Part shown: positions 11,533 to 23,735 of the stretch, piece by piece | How the letters are laid out: every line of letters begins with the position of its first letter | Numbering within the stretch: position 1 is the first letter of the stretch | Origin: Tillus elongatus | Lineage: Eukaryota > Arthropoda > Insecta > Coleoptera > Cleridae | Reading direction: 5' to 3' | NCBI GenBank assembly: GCA_964006375.1 | Contig: OZ023266.1 | Location: 160,955,292-161,019,291, forward strand | Length of the DNA: 64,000 bases | The notes under the pieces: model-generated | Database searches by the model: none | What the model was told of the DNA's origin: nothing | What the model saw: the letters and a program-made list of their open reading frames with translations, nothing else | Program-made: the position numbers and the translations under genes

Positions 11533-12047
11533 TTATGTCAAACTTGTAAACAATTAAATGCAAATGATGTTTAAACGATAGGATTAAAGCAAATTTTAAG
11601 TGGGAAATCAATATTAGAGGTTAAAATACGTAAGAAAACACACTTTTACAACCTATAAACTCAATAGTTGTGTTTCTTGTAACCGAAACAAAGTCTTGAC
11701 AAATGGCAATAGCTACGTGTGTCGTCATGGTGATTTTCAAATGTTTTTTTCTTGATAAATATCAAAAAGTTAATTTAAACTGAAAGATTGATACGTAAAT
11801 CATTTGAAAACTATGGAAAGTTGTCAAAATATAAACAAGAGTACCTATGTTCTTGTTTTTTTAATTGTACTTTTGTCTATAACAACTTAAAACCTTGGTC
11901 ATTGGCCTACCTGCTTATAAATGCCTATGCATGCTTATCTTGTTTAGGTTTAATTTAACGAAGTGGCTTATTTTTTCAGTTAAATTATTATGGAAATTCG
12001 CTACCGCAGTGCACTTGCTGCATGACGATATTTTTAGTGTAATTCTA
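11533..12047. other. Unassigned, with one degenerate module M end
   Basis: AT-rich. At about 11993-12028, aaattcgctaccgcag and gcacttgctgca are a mutated module M terminus. Nothing else is recognised. Confidence 0.45.
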
Positions 12048-13070
12048 TCACATTTTTAAACGTTTCTCATAAAATACACATCCACCTACCGTTTGTAAAT
12101 CCCCAAATTTTCCAACAGCTGGAATTTCCAATGGCTGATGATTGCTAGGATGATTTCCCATTTTTACAGAACTAAACTTAACAAATATCACAAAAAAATC
12201 AGTCTCCGCCCACAGTTCGATGTCCAACCCGTTGTATGATGTTCCGAAACGCACGGCACAGAACAGATGCGGTCCGTTAAGCAGATGCTTAGGGTAACTT
12301 GCGGACCAACTCGTTCATCATGTTCAACACAACGTGGTTACCACCGCCGAAGAACTGGACGAACACACAAAACACAAGCACCGTGGAATGCAGTTGCACC
12401 TATGTTCACGTATTACGAGACTAGAATGATTCCTGGTGCCATTGGAAACATCGTGAGACGACTTCTACGAGTACGAAGCCGCGACTGGTCACCGGTCACT
12501 CCGCTGACTGTCTCTATTCTCTATCAGAACATCTTCCACACTCTGATACTGGAAGACCTTGAAGTGTGTGATTGAAGATTGAAACACTGAGGTCGTTCGA
12601 GCTTGACGCCACTTTTTTAACCAGATTCCTATTCTTAAAGAAAAACAATCATGCATGAGGACACTTTACACTACAAGTTGTTCAGTAATGGCACCTCCTA
12701 AGTACACTGTCAATTACCAACACGAAACCTTCCACGGGAGACTTCAACACAACGTTAAGCAGGATGCTGGAGAATGAAATTCACCGTTGTTGATAAACTG
12801 AAATGAAAATAACAAGAAACACGGACAAAATAACGAGATTTATTTATTTTAATGATATGAAAACGCGAAAACAAACGGTGTAGGAATTTTTGAACGCGAA
12901 ATTCGTCCGAAAAACGGTTACGTCCCCAACGACATATTCAGTGGCTTTGCAACTAACACAACAGGCCCGATGATGACGGTTGAAGCATTGAATCTATAAA
13001 CTGTACAGTGTTGTCAGGTTTCTGCAACTCCTCAATCGAGAGAAATAAAAAATTGGTACACATGATAATA
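12048..13070. other. Unassigned, relatively GC-rich stretch
   Basis: Less AT-rich than its surroundings at about 12240-12560. Forward translation of 12267-12575 gives a 102-residue ORF with IGNIVRRLLRV but no convincing family match. It could be a decayed exon or a chance ORF. Confidence 0.3.
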
Positions 13071-13400
13071 AAAAGTCTGGACACAGCAAGTGCGTTATGG
13101 TAGTGAATTTTCATAGGAATAATCAGGCACCAAATATTTTTATAACTTTTTTGTCTTTCAACATAGAAATATAAATTCTGGTAGTTAGTTTCCTTTTAAT
13201 ATCGTAAACTTACGTATCAAAAAATCAAGTGTGTTATGGTATCCAATTTTCATGCAGCTCGCTAACGAGATAAATAGAAAGCAGTAAACATGACTCAATA
13301 AATAATTGAAAGTAAAACGGTCTTAGCGAGTGCGTTATCGTAGCGAATTTTCATTAAAAAAATTCAAATCTTAATTTTCCATTAACCTGGAAACTCCCAT
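13071..13400 (+). repeat. Two degenerate module M left ends
   Basis: agtctggacacagcaagtgc at about 13074 and a more diverged gcgagtgcgttatcgtagcg at about 13328, each followed by gaattttcat. No paired right end is visible. Confidence 0.6.
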
Positions 13401-14179
13401 TTTGATACATATTAAGGTCTTTATGAAAGCAACTTGTCTATCAAATTCTATCAATACAACTTTTTTTGATTTTTGCAGAAAACATACAGTTAAGCTTGAC
13501 TATAGGGCACACAGATATGCGCAGGTGCAACATTCTGTCACATAGAAAAATGACTTAGAGGGCTGCCAGATTTACCAATTTTACTCTAAATAAGGTTAAG
13601 TAGAACGTATTGTAACTATTGGAAACTATATTGAATACTCACCTAGAATTACTTCTTTTCAATTGTATGAAAATATTGGCAAGGAAATTTATCTAAAATT
13701 ACTAAACTTTATAATATTTGGCCTGTCCAACGAAATTAGACTAACACGTAAAATAACTACTAAATTAATGATTGTTACCCGCTCCAGGTCCCATTATTTT
13801 TTCGTGGTGGCTCTAACCATGTTTCAGAAAAAAGTGGAGAAGGCGGACCTCGTGCCACCCCATATTTCTCTCCCAAGAGACCGCCGGTTAGTCCCAATAA
13901 AAACATAGGGGACGGAAAACCCAAACCATAATGCACCCCAAAGAAGTCCAGTGAAAGAAGAAACTCAAGCATGTTTTACAAAAAAAAAATCAGAAAACGG
14001 GGATGGCACCAGGAAAAACGTCCTGTTCGCCAATAAAAAATCTAGGGGAAGGAAAAATCACATCACCATTCACCCCCACAAAAGTTCAAGAGAAGGAGAA
14101 ACTACTTAAAAAACCGCCAACACATCCGCCCAACCACCTTATGGTTCAGTCAAATAAGGCATTGACTAGAACATTTGAA
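13401..14179. other. Unassigned, possible decayed LINE 5' region
   Basis: No recognised domain. From about 13770 the sequence is less AT-rich and proline/lysine-rich in forward translation. Because it leads straight into the LINE below, it may be the decayed 5' part of that element, but I see no motif that proves this. Confidence 0.3.
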
Positions 14180-15906
14180 ATAAAGAGCTGAAAATTGCCA
14201 GAGATGTCGAGGATGATGCTCTTATTGAAATCCTGAAAGTCCCAAACAATCCCAGTTGGAAAAAATCCGCCATCTTGGAAAAACGACGCAAGAAACCGCT
14301 ATGTACGCATTCTTTCTGAGGCAAAAAACTCGTTTAATAACCACATCAAAAACAAAGTCATCTCAAGCTCCAACGGCAGCAAACCCTTCTGGACTCTTGC
14401 TAAATCTATTGGGAATAATTGCTGCAAGAGCACGTTCCCACCTCTTGTTTCAGGGGATGAAATTGTTTCTACCGCCCTGGGCAAGGCTGAACTTTTTGCC
14501 TCGTTGTTTGCCGGCAATTCTACTCTTAACCCACCTCTAAATGCTCAACCACCAACAGTCCCCAATGTGGCACATAAAATGACGGATATCATTTTCAAAA
14601 CTAAAACGGAACGAAAGATGCTCTCTTCTCTTAATACCAGGAAAGCCTCTGACCTTGACGAGATCCCCGCAATTGCTCTCAAAAAATGCGCGCCGGAACT
14701 TGCTCCTGTCCTGACTCGAAAACTGCTCGAGTACAACCCGTCCCCAGGAACGGATCCAAAGCGCTTCCTTGCAACTACATGCCTATTTCTCTCCTTTCAG
14801 TCGTCTCTAAAGTGATGGAAAAGTATATAAACACCGACATACTAAAATTTCTTTAAAAACACAGTCTAATCCACGACAGGCAGTATGGATTCCGTCAGCG
14901 CAGATCAACTGCCGACCTCCTTTCCTTTCTCACCCATTCTTGGAACAAGTATATGGAACTACACGGTGACTCCCAGATTGTCGCTCTAGACATATCTAAA
15001 GTATTCGACCAGGTCTGGCACGCAGCGCTGCTGAATAAACTTGCGGCCTATGGCCTACCACCAAAGCTCTGTACCTGGACCGCACATTTCCTCTCCAGCC
15101 AGAGCCTTTCTGTTGCCGTGGATGGCCATTCCTTTAAACTGTATCCAATTAATGCAGGAGTCCCTCAAGGTTCAGTTTTAGCCCCTACTTTGTTTCTTCT
15201 CCACATCAATGACCTCCTCTCTAGCACATACAACCCAGTTCACAGTTACGCGGACGACAGCACCCTCCACTCAAATATACAATATTCTAAGCCTGTCTCT
15301 TTAGCCCAATTAGATGAGGATCGCAGACTCATGGATGATTCTGTCTCTGTGGATTTCCAAAAAATATTAGACTGGGGAAGTAGAAATCTTGTACAATTCA
15401 ACTCCACCAAATCCCAGTCTTGCTTTCTATCTCATAAGAGATACATCAGCCCTAGAGCCATCACAATGAACAACCAAGTTATCAAAGAAATGAGTCCTTT
15501 TCACTTGTTGGCATTTCTGTGGATCGAAATCTCAATTGGCACCAAGATGTCACATCAACTGCAGAAGCGGCTGGTAAGAAGTTAGGTTTCCTCTGCACGG
15601 GCACTGCTCAGAGGAGCTTTTTTTCTGCCCCCAACAGATCTACTAGGGGAACAGAGCGAATGCACCCTTTTACTGTCCAGGTCACCAGACATAAAATATC
15701 TTGTTACGCCCGCTCTTTTGTCCCGAGGACTTCCAAGTTGTGGAATTCCTTGCCGGCACATATTTTTTCCTTCTCTTCCGAACCTCCAAACCTTCAAGTA
15801 CAGAATTAACAAGTTGCCTCTTTCCTCCTTGTCGACACCCACGGTACGATAGTATTTAGGCTGTACGCCCTCGTGGTGTGTTGTTGAAATTTAAAAATAA
15901 AAAAAC
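14180..15906 (+). mobile_element. Jockey/CR1-like non-LTR retrotransposon, decayed
   Basis: Remnant of a LINE with part of ORF2 and an A-rich 3' end. The 3' terminus reads aatttaaaaataaaaaaacc. A second copy of the same family lies at 22538-23540 on the minus strand and shares the 3' end and reverse-transcriptase C-terminal region. Relative to that copy, this one has lost a segment near 15590-15630. The 5' end is unclear and no target-site duplication was found. Confidence 0.8.
14200..15820 (+). pseudogene. LINE ORF2 reverse transcriptase, frameshifted and deleted
   Basis: Reverse transcriptase of a Jockey/CR1-type LINE. The pre-RT region is readable across shifted frames (FNNHIKNKVISSSNGSKPF, FASLFAGNSTL). 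The RT starts around LNTRKASDLDEIPAIALKK (SPDGIP-type motif, here degenerate). It continues at 14953-15585 with VALDISKVFDQVWHAALL (first catalytic D), NAGVPQGSVLAPTLFL and SYADDSTLHSN (the YADD active site). The thumb region contains a variant of the WHQDVTS segment. A deletion near 15590 then joins to the C-terminal segment SKLWNSLPAHIF. At least three frame changes make it non-functional. No endonuclease domain is visible upstream. Confidence 0.85.
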
Positions 15907-16130
15907 CGCTGCCATCTTGTAAATTTGTGTTTTGAGCATAGCGACTGAACCAGGCGGCCGATTTTGTTCGTCTTTACGTCAAATTGCGTAGTTTACTGTT
16001 CTTTTTCTTTTAAAATACTAAAAATATTGTCCATCTATTTAACAAATATAAAAAAAATTAAATCTTTCTTTTCTTCCCCTAAATGTCTGCACTTTTTGTC
16101 ATAGTAAATAATACGTCAAAAGCACCGCTT

Positions 16131-17258
16131 CTATGGCAACATGTCAGCCAAAGGCTCGAAGTCATCATCGATATCCGAATCAGCCACCATGCGATTTGCA
16201 CATCCATGCCCAGGGCATTAACCGAACATATATGTGTAACTGAGATCATTTGGCCTGCATTTGCATTTCTTTACGCAGCCGGATTTGCAGTTGCAGGATA
16301 TCATGTGGAGTACCCATTCGGTGCTGTATCCTCATCAGTAGGGAAGGGTTTTAGCTGACCTGCATACACCATCCTTCCACATTCTTTTTCCGGCAGGCGA
16401 TTTTCCATCCATACTTTCACGTAAATTTACATATACGAAATTAGCGTATTACACGTTTTTAAACCAGAGGAAATGGCCGGAATTTGGTCTTTACCTGGTT
16501 GTGAACTCTGTACAAATGTTGTTGATCCGCTACGGATGTAGGTGGAAGTGGAGCCAAGTGAAACACTACCTTTGGCGGACTGCTTAGCAACTGTCCTCCG
16601 ATACAACAAATCCTGTCTTTGTTTAAGATCTGTTCACAGCCGTACAGCGCAAGAAAAAAATAATCTCCCGATCCTGCGATTTCCACGCGTGTCTAGCGTT
16701 CGGTTTATTGGAGACAGACGTTTTATCCTATAAACAAGCGTCGTTTTGAACCCTCCTGAAGGAACTCTTTTTACCTTACCTGAAGGGGGCAGAAGTGGTC
16801 ACGCATCTTGTTGCTTCATGGAAAAACAGGCGGTGGTCACGAAGACCTTTAAGGACGCCAGTGAACGTCTCACTGCTGAAGAGCCAGGGTTCTGCATTGT
16901 TTTGTCCTGGTATCAACATTTTGAAGTTATTTCCAGGGTTGAATGTGGTGGCCATTAGAACGAGAAGCTCGGTGTCCTCGCCTAATATTACTGATTGCTC
17001 GCCATTGTTGACAGCTTGCACTGCTGTCTTCAGCAGTATCAGTGTCATCGGGGGCTTGAATCACTTCCACTCCAGCTCCGGTGAGGTGCCTGGATAGAGC
17101 GTGACGAAACGCATCTTGTTTGTAACTTTTTGACATTTGCCAAGAACGTTCCTTGAGTTGAAGTTGAACGTGTAGGTGGCATTGTCGATTACAGCCTCCG
17201 CCGCTGCTCCATTACTGCATTTGCCTTTTGTGTTATTTCTTGCTTAACGAATGCACTT
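16131..17258 (-). pseudogene. PIN-like domain protein with cysteine-rich tail, decayed
   Basis: Minus-strand remains of an uncharacterised protein type I recall from several arthropods and other invertebrates. From N to C: LSRHLTGAGVEVIQAPDDTD, then after a frameshift near 17045 VNNGEQSVILGEDTELLVLM, then HRLFFHEATRCVTTSA (usually H-A-x-TGCDTTSA). The conserved acidic residues in such proteins suggest a PIN/FEN-like nuclease fold; here the TGCD aspartate region is altered. Further on are PPTSVADQQHLYRVHNQVKT and a cysteine-rich tail (ISCNCKSGCVKKCKCRPND, then CANRMVADSDIDDDFEPLAD) ending at a stop at 16131-16133. Several stops and frameshifts lie between. The upstream side is cut by the 3' end of a LINE at 17259. 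The function of the family is unknown to me. Confidence 0.6.
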
Positions 17259-18290
17259 TTTTCCCTCGGGGCTCATCCGCGGCCTTGCCGCCCCGATAGC
17301 ACCGCAACCTTTGGTTGATTGTGCATGCCCTTAGTCTTACTCCACTTATTCCAAAATCACTGTGCCTTGAACTAGTCTGCACAGCGATTGGTGGGGTGAA
17401 GTTTTATATTGCTCTGTCTCCGGTCTAGACCGACCGTAGATCAGTTGTCTTTTGCGGTCCAGAGCTTTACACTCGCACAAGATGTGCTGGGCTGATTCCT
17501 CCCCCTCGCCGCAGAGTCTGCATGCGAGGTTCCCCTCGAACCGCCCCATTTTATGCAGGTGTTTCTTGACGGCCATGTGTCACGTCAAGAGACCTGTTAT
17601 GTTTCTGAGCTGTTCTCTGCTAATATTTAGCAGCTTCACAGCTCTCTTTGAACTGGGTTCGTCAATTATTGACTTCCCAGGTCTGAGCCCTGGACAGCCT
17701 GCTCAGTACACCCTGTGTTCGTTTCCGACCCAGGACTTAATGGGTCCCCTGGCAGTGCTCTTTGTCACGCCCAGAGCCGGTTCTAGTCCCATAATTGGTT
17801 CTGCTGACCCTCTCTTCGCGAGACTGTCAGCTTCTTCATTGTCTTTGACCCCCGAGTGACCCGGCAACCAGATGAGTGTGATCTCATTCTGCCCAGCCAG
17901 GTCGCTCGTCTCGTCTCTGCACTCACTCACCAGCCAGGAATTTACTCGTGGGCTACTTAGGGCCTTAGGGCTGCCTGGCTGTGTGAGGCTATGAGGATCC
18001 GCTTGTTGGTGTAGCCCCTCCTCTTGTTCTCCCGCACACAGTGCAGGATGGCGTACATTTCGGCCTGAAAGACCCTTGTATGGGCTCCAAGGGAAATACT
18101 ATGACATACCCTCGGTCCTTCGGAATAAAACACCTGCCCCCGTCCCACGCTCCCCGCCGGATTTGTCAGTGCACCAGACGAGCGCATCCCGTGGTATGCC
18201 CGGCGTCTCCTCCCGCCATGCCTCGCGGTCGGGGATATCCACTGTAAAGTTGTTTTCCCTGCAGACCTGACCTGACCTGACCTCATTTCA
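17259..18290 (-). mobile_element. RNase H-bearing LINE, 5'-truncated copy 1
   Basis: A 5'-truncated non-LTR retrotransposon in reverse orientation. The 3' end (T6 on the plus strand, then ccctcggggctc) lies at 17259 against the pseudogene. The 5' boundary on the minus strand is near 18290, where a short cctgacctgacctgacct tandem occurs. It is the same family as the nested copy at 60835-61732. A matching target-site duplication is not evident, which suggests greater age. Confidence 0.75.
17346..18270 (-). pseudogene. LINE RNase H and C-terminal zinc motif, frameshifted
   Basis: The end of a LINE ORF2. Minus-strand reading gives RVFQAEMYAILHCVRENKR (RNase H region with the catalytic E), then SHSQAALRP where other copies have TDSQAAL. 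It continues with VTLIW-like LIWLPGHSGVKDNEEADSL (third acidic site). The C-terminus contains CRLCGEGEESAQHILCEC, a CX2CX7HX4C zinc motif. The catalytic aspartate of TDSQ is replaced by H, and frame changes occur near 17950 and 17580, so it is inactive. Confidence 0.75.
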
Positions 18291-19363
18291 AGCACGTTGT
18301 GACGATGTGGAAGTAATGGTGTTAAAGTTGAAGAATGTAATCACATTTTTGCTAATAAAACAGTAAGTTCTATTAAAAAGAACATTTTTTTATTCAAAAT
18401 ATTAGGCGTTTTCAAGATATTTGCATTTTCTTGTATACGTCTCTCCATGGTCCCTTTATACTTTCCATTGGTAACCATATAGTTTTATATTCACTGTCAG
18501 AGTATTTCGTAAAAAAATGTGCAAATTATTTTGTCAAGGTTTTTTAAATTGGTTAAATTTTGATATTGAAATCCCTAGATTACAAATAATTTTGTATTTA
18601 AATTTTCGCTAAAGCGTGATTATCCTTATTAAAACATAAATATTTGTGGAGTTTTATTTCAAATGTAATGCGATTTAGGATTTAGCAAACAAACATGTAT
18701 CAAAAAAGTCAGGTCCCAATTGAAATTAGCCCATCTAAAGTAAATGTGCTGAATCTGGCAACGCTGCCGGTTATATCCCCACACGTGAGTTTACTAGTCG
18801 TCCTAAAAATATCTGGACAGGTAAACGTACCGTCGTTCCTTTGCACTCTAAAACACTTTGTTTTGTTGGTCGGTTGTTAATGACAGTTCACTCATTCAAA
18901 CAATTTTTTAATATTAATTTTTTCAAGCATGTTTTGCTACATATTATAACTGTATATTGTAAAAACCTTCATGCAGTTTATAATTCGAATGAAATTGATT
19001 GTTTTCCGTGTATAACGTTAGATAATAGAAAACATTTAACGCATGTGTATACATAATATACAATAGTACGTACTAATCAATTGTAATTGATAGCCAAGTG
19101 ACGTAAGGAATATTGAAATTCTTATCATGTGAATTGTGTTTATTGAATTTAATAATGATAAGTTTGAATTATTTTAAATGTTACAATACCATAGATAATT
19201 TATAGTTCTACAACAAATGTATTTCTTCTTTTAGCGATTTTTTGTAAATTTTCTAATGAAGAAAATCGCGATTTTTTTTATTTAGAAAACTTTTTTTTTA
19301 ATGAGCGCGAACTATACGCCCCCTAGAACACATTCGATGTCAGTTCTAGACTTCATATGTTTA
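18291..19363. other. Unassigned AT-rich spacer
   Basis: No recognised gene or repeat except words such as gagcgcgaactatacgccc near 19300, which resemble the flank of module D microsatellites. Confidence 0.4.
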
Positions 19364-19365
19364 TA

Positions 19366-21485
19366 CAGTGAGGACCTAAAGTCCCCGCCCCCCTCTAATT
19401 TCTGAATCATCCGGTATATTGTGATGAAATTTGGAACGATCATATATGAGAAAGGTCTGCATTTTTGATATATCAATGACAGCTCTAAATGTCAAGGTGT
19501 CAGCTGCGCGCGCTTTCGGAATATTTTTTTAAATGGAAACGGGAGTCGAGTGATACCTCATTTTGAAGGTCTTTTTGTGCTCAGAACATTCTCCAGTTTT
19601 GAAAACATTTGGTTCGGTATTTTCCAAATAAGAATCACTAATATTGGTTTCTACGTTATGACTACCCTAATATAACACACTTTTTCTAAAAAAATATTAC
19701 TCCTATTCATCAGTAGCAAATTATGCACACATGTACATGATGTTTGGAGAACCACAGAGGCTATTCAGCTCATCTGTGGTTTCTCCATTTTCTACACTTT
19801 CCTACCTATTACATGTCATTATTGATTGTTCCTGTCAAACTGTTTTTTAATATCTCGATTTCGTATTGACAGAAAGTATTAGTTCGAATTTGTTTTAAAT
19901 GGCTCGTGCTTTACAAGATAAATTTGAAGCGGTTATTATTTTTGGCGAAGCTAAACGAAATTACCATGACGCTGTTCGTATGTTCAATGTACGTTATCCG
20001 GAACGCCAAATATGCAGAAAATTTTTACGAAAACTAATTACAAAATTTCAAGATGGGTACGGTGAAAGACGCTCCAAGGTCTGTGAGGCCTAAAATTGTG
20101 GAAGATGTAAAAGTCCAGGTCTTAGCTGAAATGATTGTTAATCCTCAACAGCCAACGAAGCACGTGGCTGAGGCATGTAATATTTCGCGTACTTCAGTCA
20201 AAAGAATTTTGAAAAGCCATAAGTTTCACCCATATAAAATGACAATGATACACGAAATAACAGAAGACGATCCTGATAGACGACTCGAATTTTGCGAAAT
20301 TATGTCAGAAAGAATCGTAGGCAATCATCACTACTTGCAGAGTATCTGTTACAGTGACGAGAGTTTTTTTTTTTTTTTGACATGGAAAAGTTAATACCCA
20401 AAACTGTAGGTACTTCTTGAGTGAGGAAAACCCCCATGTTTTCCGGGAGAGACACACACAGTTCCCCCAGAAAATAAATGTTTGAGCGGGCATTTTGGGT
20501 AATCACATCATAGGTCCCATTTTTCAGGAAGAAAATCTTAATGGCCCCAGATATATGTATATGTTGCAAAATACAATTACTCCACTTATTGATGATGTTG
20601 TTGCCCAAAACCCACATGAGTTTCAAGAGGTTATATTTCAACAAGACGGAGCCCCACCTCACTATTTTCGACAAGTCAGAAATTACCTGGATGAGGGTTA
20701 TGAAAATAGGTGGAATGGTCGTCGAGGTCCTAACGGAATGGGCAGCTCGATCCCCAGACCTCACGCCTCTAGATTTTTTCTTTGGGGGTACGTTAAATCT
20801 TGGGTTTATAAAACGGCTCCTGGCTCATTAGATGAACTTAGACAACGAATTACATATGTTTGTTCAATAATAACGCCACAGATGCTTCATAATGTCAGAG
20901 AAGAATTTACCCGTAGAATATTTATTTGTCAGGAGGTCCATGGTGGTCAGTTTCAACTTCAGTCAGTTACCACTTCAACAGTTTGTGCCTTTAGATTTTA
21001 TTTGAATTGTTTTTCAATTTTCTTAGTTAGGGTTAATTAGTTGTTATTTGTTTACTGTTAAATTGTGTTTTATTTTGAAACATAAATAATTTAAAATTAT
21101 CAATGTGTACTTTACTGGGAAAACAGTACGACAGGAACAATCAATGACATCTAAGAGGTAAAAAAATTGTGTTATAAACAAGGGTAGTCATAACGCAGAA
21201 ACCGATATTATTGATTATCATTTGGAAAATACTGAACGAAATGTCTTCAAAACTGGAGAATGTTCTGAGCATAAAAAGACCTTCTAGATGAGGTATCACT
21301 CGACCCCCGTTTCCATTTAAAAAATATTACGAAAGCGCGCGCACCTGTCACCTTGACATTTAAAGCTGTCATTGATATGTCAAAAAATGTAGACCTTTCT
21401 CATATATCATCGTTCCAAATTTCATCACAATATACCGCACAGTTCAGAAAAAATTAGAGGGGGGGTGTACTTTAGGTACTCACTG
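19366..21485 (+). mobile_element. Family B DNA transposon, full length
   Basis: A 2.1-kb Tc1/mariner-like element with intact ends and TA on both sides (19364-19365 and 21486-21487). The terminal inverted repeats are very long: the left begins cagtgaggacctaaagt and the right ends ggtactcactg. Similarity continues inward through gcgcgcgctttcg / gaaagcgcgcgc and attctccagttttgaa / aactggagaatgttctg. It reaches as far as attgattgttcctgtc / gacaggaacaatcaatg, so each arm is roughly 350-470 bp including gaps. An imperfect hairpin lies at 19746-19786 within the left arm. Confidence 0.85.
19899..21040 (+). pseudogene. Family B transposase, multiply frameshifted
   Basis: Transposase of the DUF4817/DDE type. 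The start MARALQDKFEAVIIFGEAKR is the N-terminal helix-turn-helix region. After a frameshift near 20060 a second DNA-binding segment follows (ACNISRTSVKRILKSHKF). The first catalytic motif is YSDESF, interrupted by a run of 15 T at 20364-20378 that shifts the frame again. The next part is readable as NPHVFRERHTQFPQKINVWA and NHIIGPIFQEENLNG. The second D is in FQQDGAPPH. The third D lies in ARSPDLTPLD, which is in a different frame because of an indel near 20745. The C-terminal ITPQMLHNVREEF segment is intact. With four or so frame changes it cannot make an active enzyme. Confidence 0.8.
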
Positions 21486-21739
21486 TATATCTATGTATAC
21501 CTATATACAGGCTGTTAATCAATACGTGTTACAAATTTATAAGGCGCCTAAGAATTGCAATAACAGACCGAAAATTTCCTGTAGAAATGTCGTTTAAGCT
21601 TTAGTTTTCGAGATACAGGCATTCATTGATAATTTCTCCCAATTGGTTAATAGGTAATAAATGTTTACATGTCAAACTGTAGTTGAGTTTGATTCGCGAT
21701 GATTTTGTAGTTACATTTGTGAAGTATTTGATATCAGTT

Positions 21740-22335
21740 TAGAGTTTAGATTTTGATCAAATTTAGTGAGTACCATACTTTTGCAAGTGGCTTGGAAGTT
21801 CGTTAGCCAGGAAAATCGGCTCTGGTTTTCCTCGAAAATGTTGTGTTTTCTTTCGGAAAAAAATTATATCTCCGGAAATAACAAAGTAAAGGCAACAAAA
21901 TTTGGTACGCGTGTTATATATTATAAAGAGTGAAGCATGTATCAAAATTTAGGTCTGTAAGTCTAAAGACAAAAAAGTTATGGGCAGTTAAAGAAAACAA
22001 ATCTGAAGGTTTCCTCAAAACGTCAAAGTCGCAATCTGAATAGTCAAAATTCGCAACATTTAGGCAAAGATCCTAAAACAAATACGGATTTGTCAAAAAA
22101 ATGACGCAAGAAGGGTGTCCTACAAACCCTTAAGTTTCATCTTCAACCGTCATTGTCCTTCATTTTAATAAAATATTTACAGAACATTCATTTCAAATAG
22201 ACCATTTCTCTGATGCTTACGCTGTAGGTTTAGTTAAGTTGCTGCTTTCGCTATAGGTTTGGTGAAGTTTATGGTTTAATGGTCTATAATTTTTAGTTAA
22301 TTTTCGTAGAAAAAATCGTTAATGGGGAGATAGCG
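21740..22335 (+). repeat. Module D copy without microsatellite
   Basis: Starts ttgatcaaatttagtgag and continues through gttagccaggaaaatcgg, ggtacgcgtg and ggtttggtgaagtttatgg. The microsatellite-containing head is missing, so it is a truncated copy. Confidence 0.75.
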
Positions 22336-22537
22336 GCATTTGCATTTTAAAAATATTTCTTCGAATGAGGGCAAACTAGGCCTCCTAGAATCCATATCGG
22401 GGTTTACTTTCAGTTTATCTGTTTACATATATACAGGGTGACTCATTTCTACGGTAAAGTTCAATATAATTGTTATTATACAAGATACGAGAAACAATTG
22501 TATACGGTAATTATAGGGTGTCTTTAGCTGCATCTAT
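22336..22537. repeat. Module D head words and module E fragment
   Basis: aatgagggcaaactaggcc and atccatatcggggtt resemble the D head. From 22434, acagggtgactcatttctac, then tatacaagatacgag and agggtgtctttagctgca, is module E. The cagggtga start resembles a Tc1/mariner-type terminal repeat. Confidence 0.6.
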
Positions 22538-23540
22538 TTTTTATTTTTTTTATTTCAACAACACCTCGAGGGCTCACCGCTTAAATGCTATCGTACCGTG
22601 GGTGTCGACAAGGAGGAAAGAGGCAACTTGTTAATTCTGGACTTGAAGGTTTGGAGATTCGGAGAAGGAAAAACATGTACCGGTAAGGAATTCCACAACT
22701 TGGAAGTGCTCGGGGCAAAAGAGCGGGCATAACAAGATGTTATATGTCTGGTGACCTCGACAGTAAAAGGGTGCATTCGCTCTGTTCCCCTGGTAGATCT
22801 GTTAAGGGCAGCAGGTGGAGGAACTATGGAAGAAAGCTCTTCTGAGGAGTGCCCGTGCAAGGATCTATAAAAGAGAGAGAAGGTCACCAACGGCACGTCG
22901 GTGGGCAAGGTATGGCAGCCTTTGGGTGAGGGTAGGGTCACCGATGAGACGTATAGCTCTCTTCTGAATGGAGCCCAGGATAGCGAGTGTAGAAGCGGCA
23001 GTGGTACCTCACATGTGGAAGCAGTATTCGAGGTTTGGCCTTATTTGTGAAGTATATAAAGTATAGGGATTAGCTGGTGAAAAGTATTTGCGAGCCCGGA
23101 AGAGGAAACCTAATTTCTCAGCACCCGCTTCTGCAATTGATGTGACATGTTGGTGCCAATTGAGATTTCGATCCACATAAATGCCAACAAGTGAAAAGCA
23201 CTCATTACTTTGAATAATTTGGTTGTTCATTGTGATGGGTCTAGGGCTGGTGTATCTCTTATTAGATAGAAAGCAGGACTGAGATTTGGTGGAGTTGAAT
23301 TGTACAAGATTTCTACTTCCCCAGTCTAATATTTTTGGAGATCCACAGAGACAGAACCCTCCATGAGTCTGCGATCCTCATCTAATTGGGCTAAAGAGAC
23401 AGGCTTAGAATATTGTATATTTGGGTGGAGGGTGCTGTCGTCCGCGTAACTGTGAACTGGGTTGGATGTGTTAGAGAGGAGGTCATTAATGTGGAGAAGA
23501 ATCAAAAGTAGGGGCTAAAGCTGAACCTTGCGGGATTAAG
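22538..23540 (-). mobile_element. Jockey/CR1-like LINE, 5'-truncated copy 2
   Basis: Minus-strand copy of the family at 14180-15906. The 3' A-rich tail (T-rich on plus) is at about 22538-22556. Reading upward it encodes the RT C-terminal region: NKRYTSPRPITMNNQ, VGIYVDRNLNWHQHVTS, IAEAGAEKLGFLFRARKYFS and SQIRPNLEYCFHMW. Near its 5' end a PQGSALAPT-like segment is readable before the sequence stops at about 23540. It retains the part deleted in copy 1. Stops and frame changes are frequent. Confidence 0.8.
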
Positions 23541-23645
23541 AAAATTCACTAATAGAGAGGTATCGAAAGTAAGATTTTTGGAAATTTTCTTCAAATGAAC
23601 GCGAATTAGGGCCCCTAGAACCCAAATCCAAGATCAGTTGAAAAG

Positions 23646-23735
<90 letters not shown>

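Noticed and set aside
12267..12575. IGNIVRRLLRV segment resembling the N-terminal region of eIF2B-like proteins
   Set aside because: Only about ten residues resemble it, with no support before or after in any frame.
16083..16358. 91-residue forward ORF
   Set aside because: The minus strand of the same DNA encodes the cysteine-rich tail and acidic end of the PIN-like pseudogene, which is a better explanation.
19746..19786. Imperfect hairpin considered as a microRNA precursor
   Set aside because: The stem is only about 12 bp and it lies in the long terminal repeat of transposon B.
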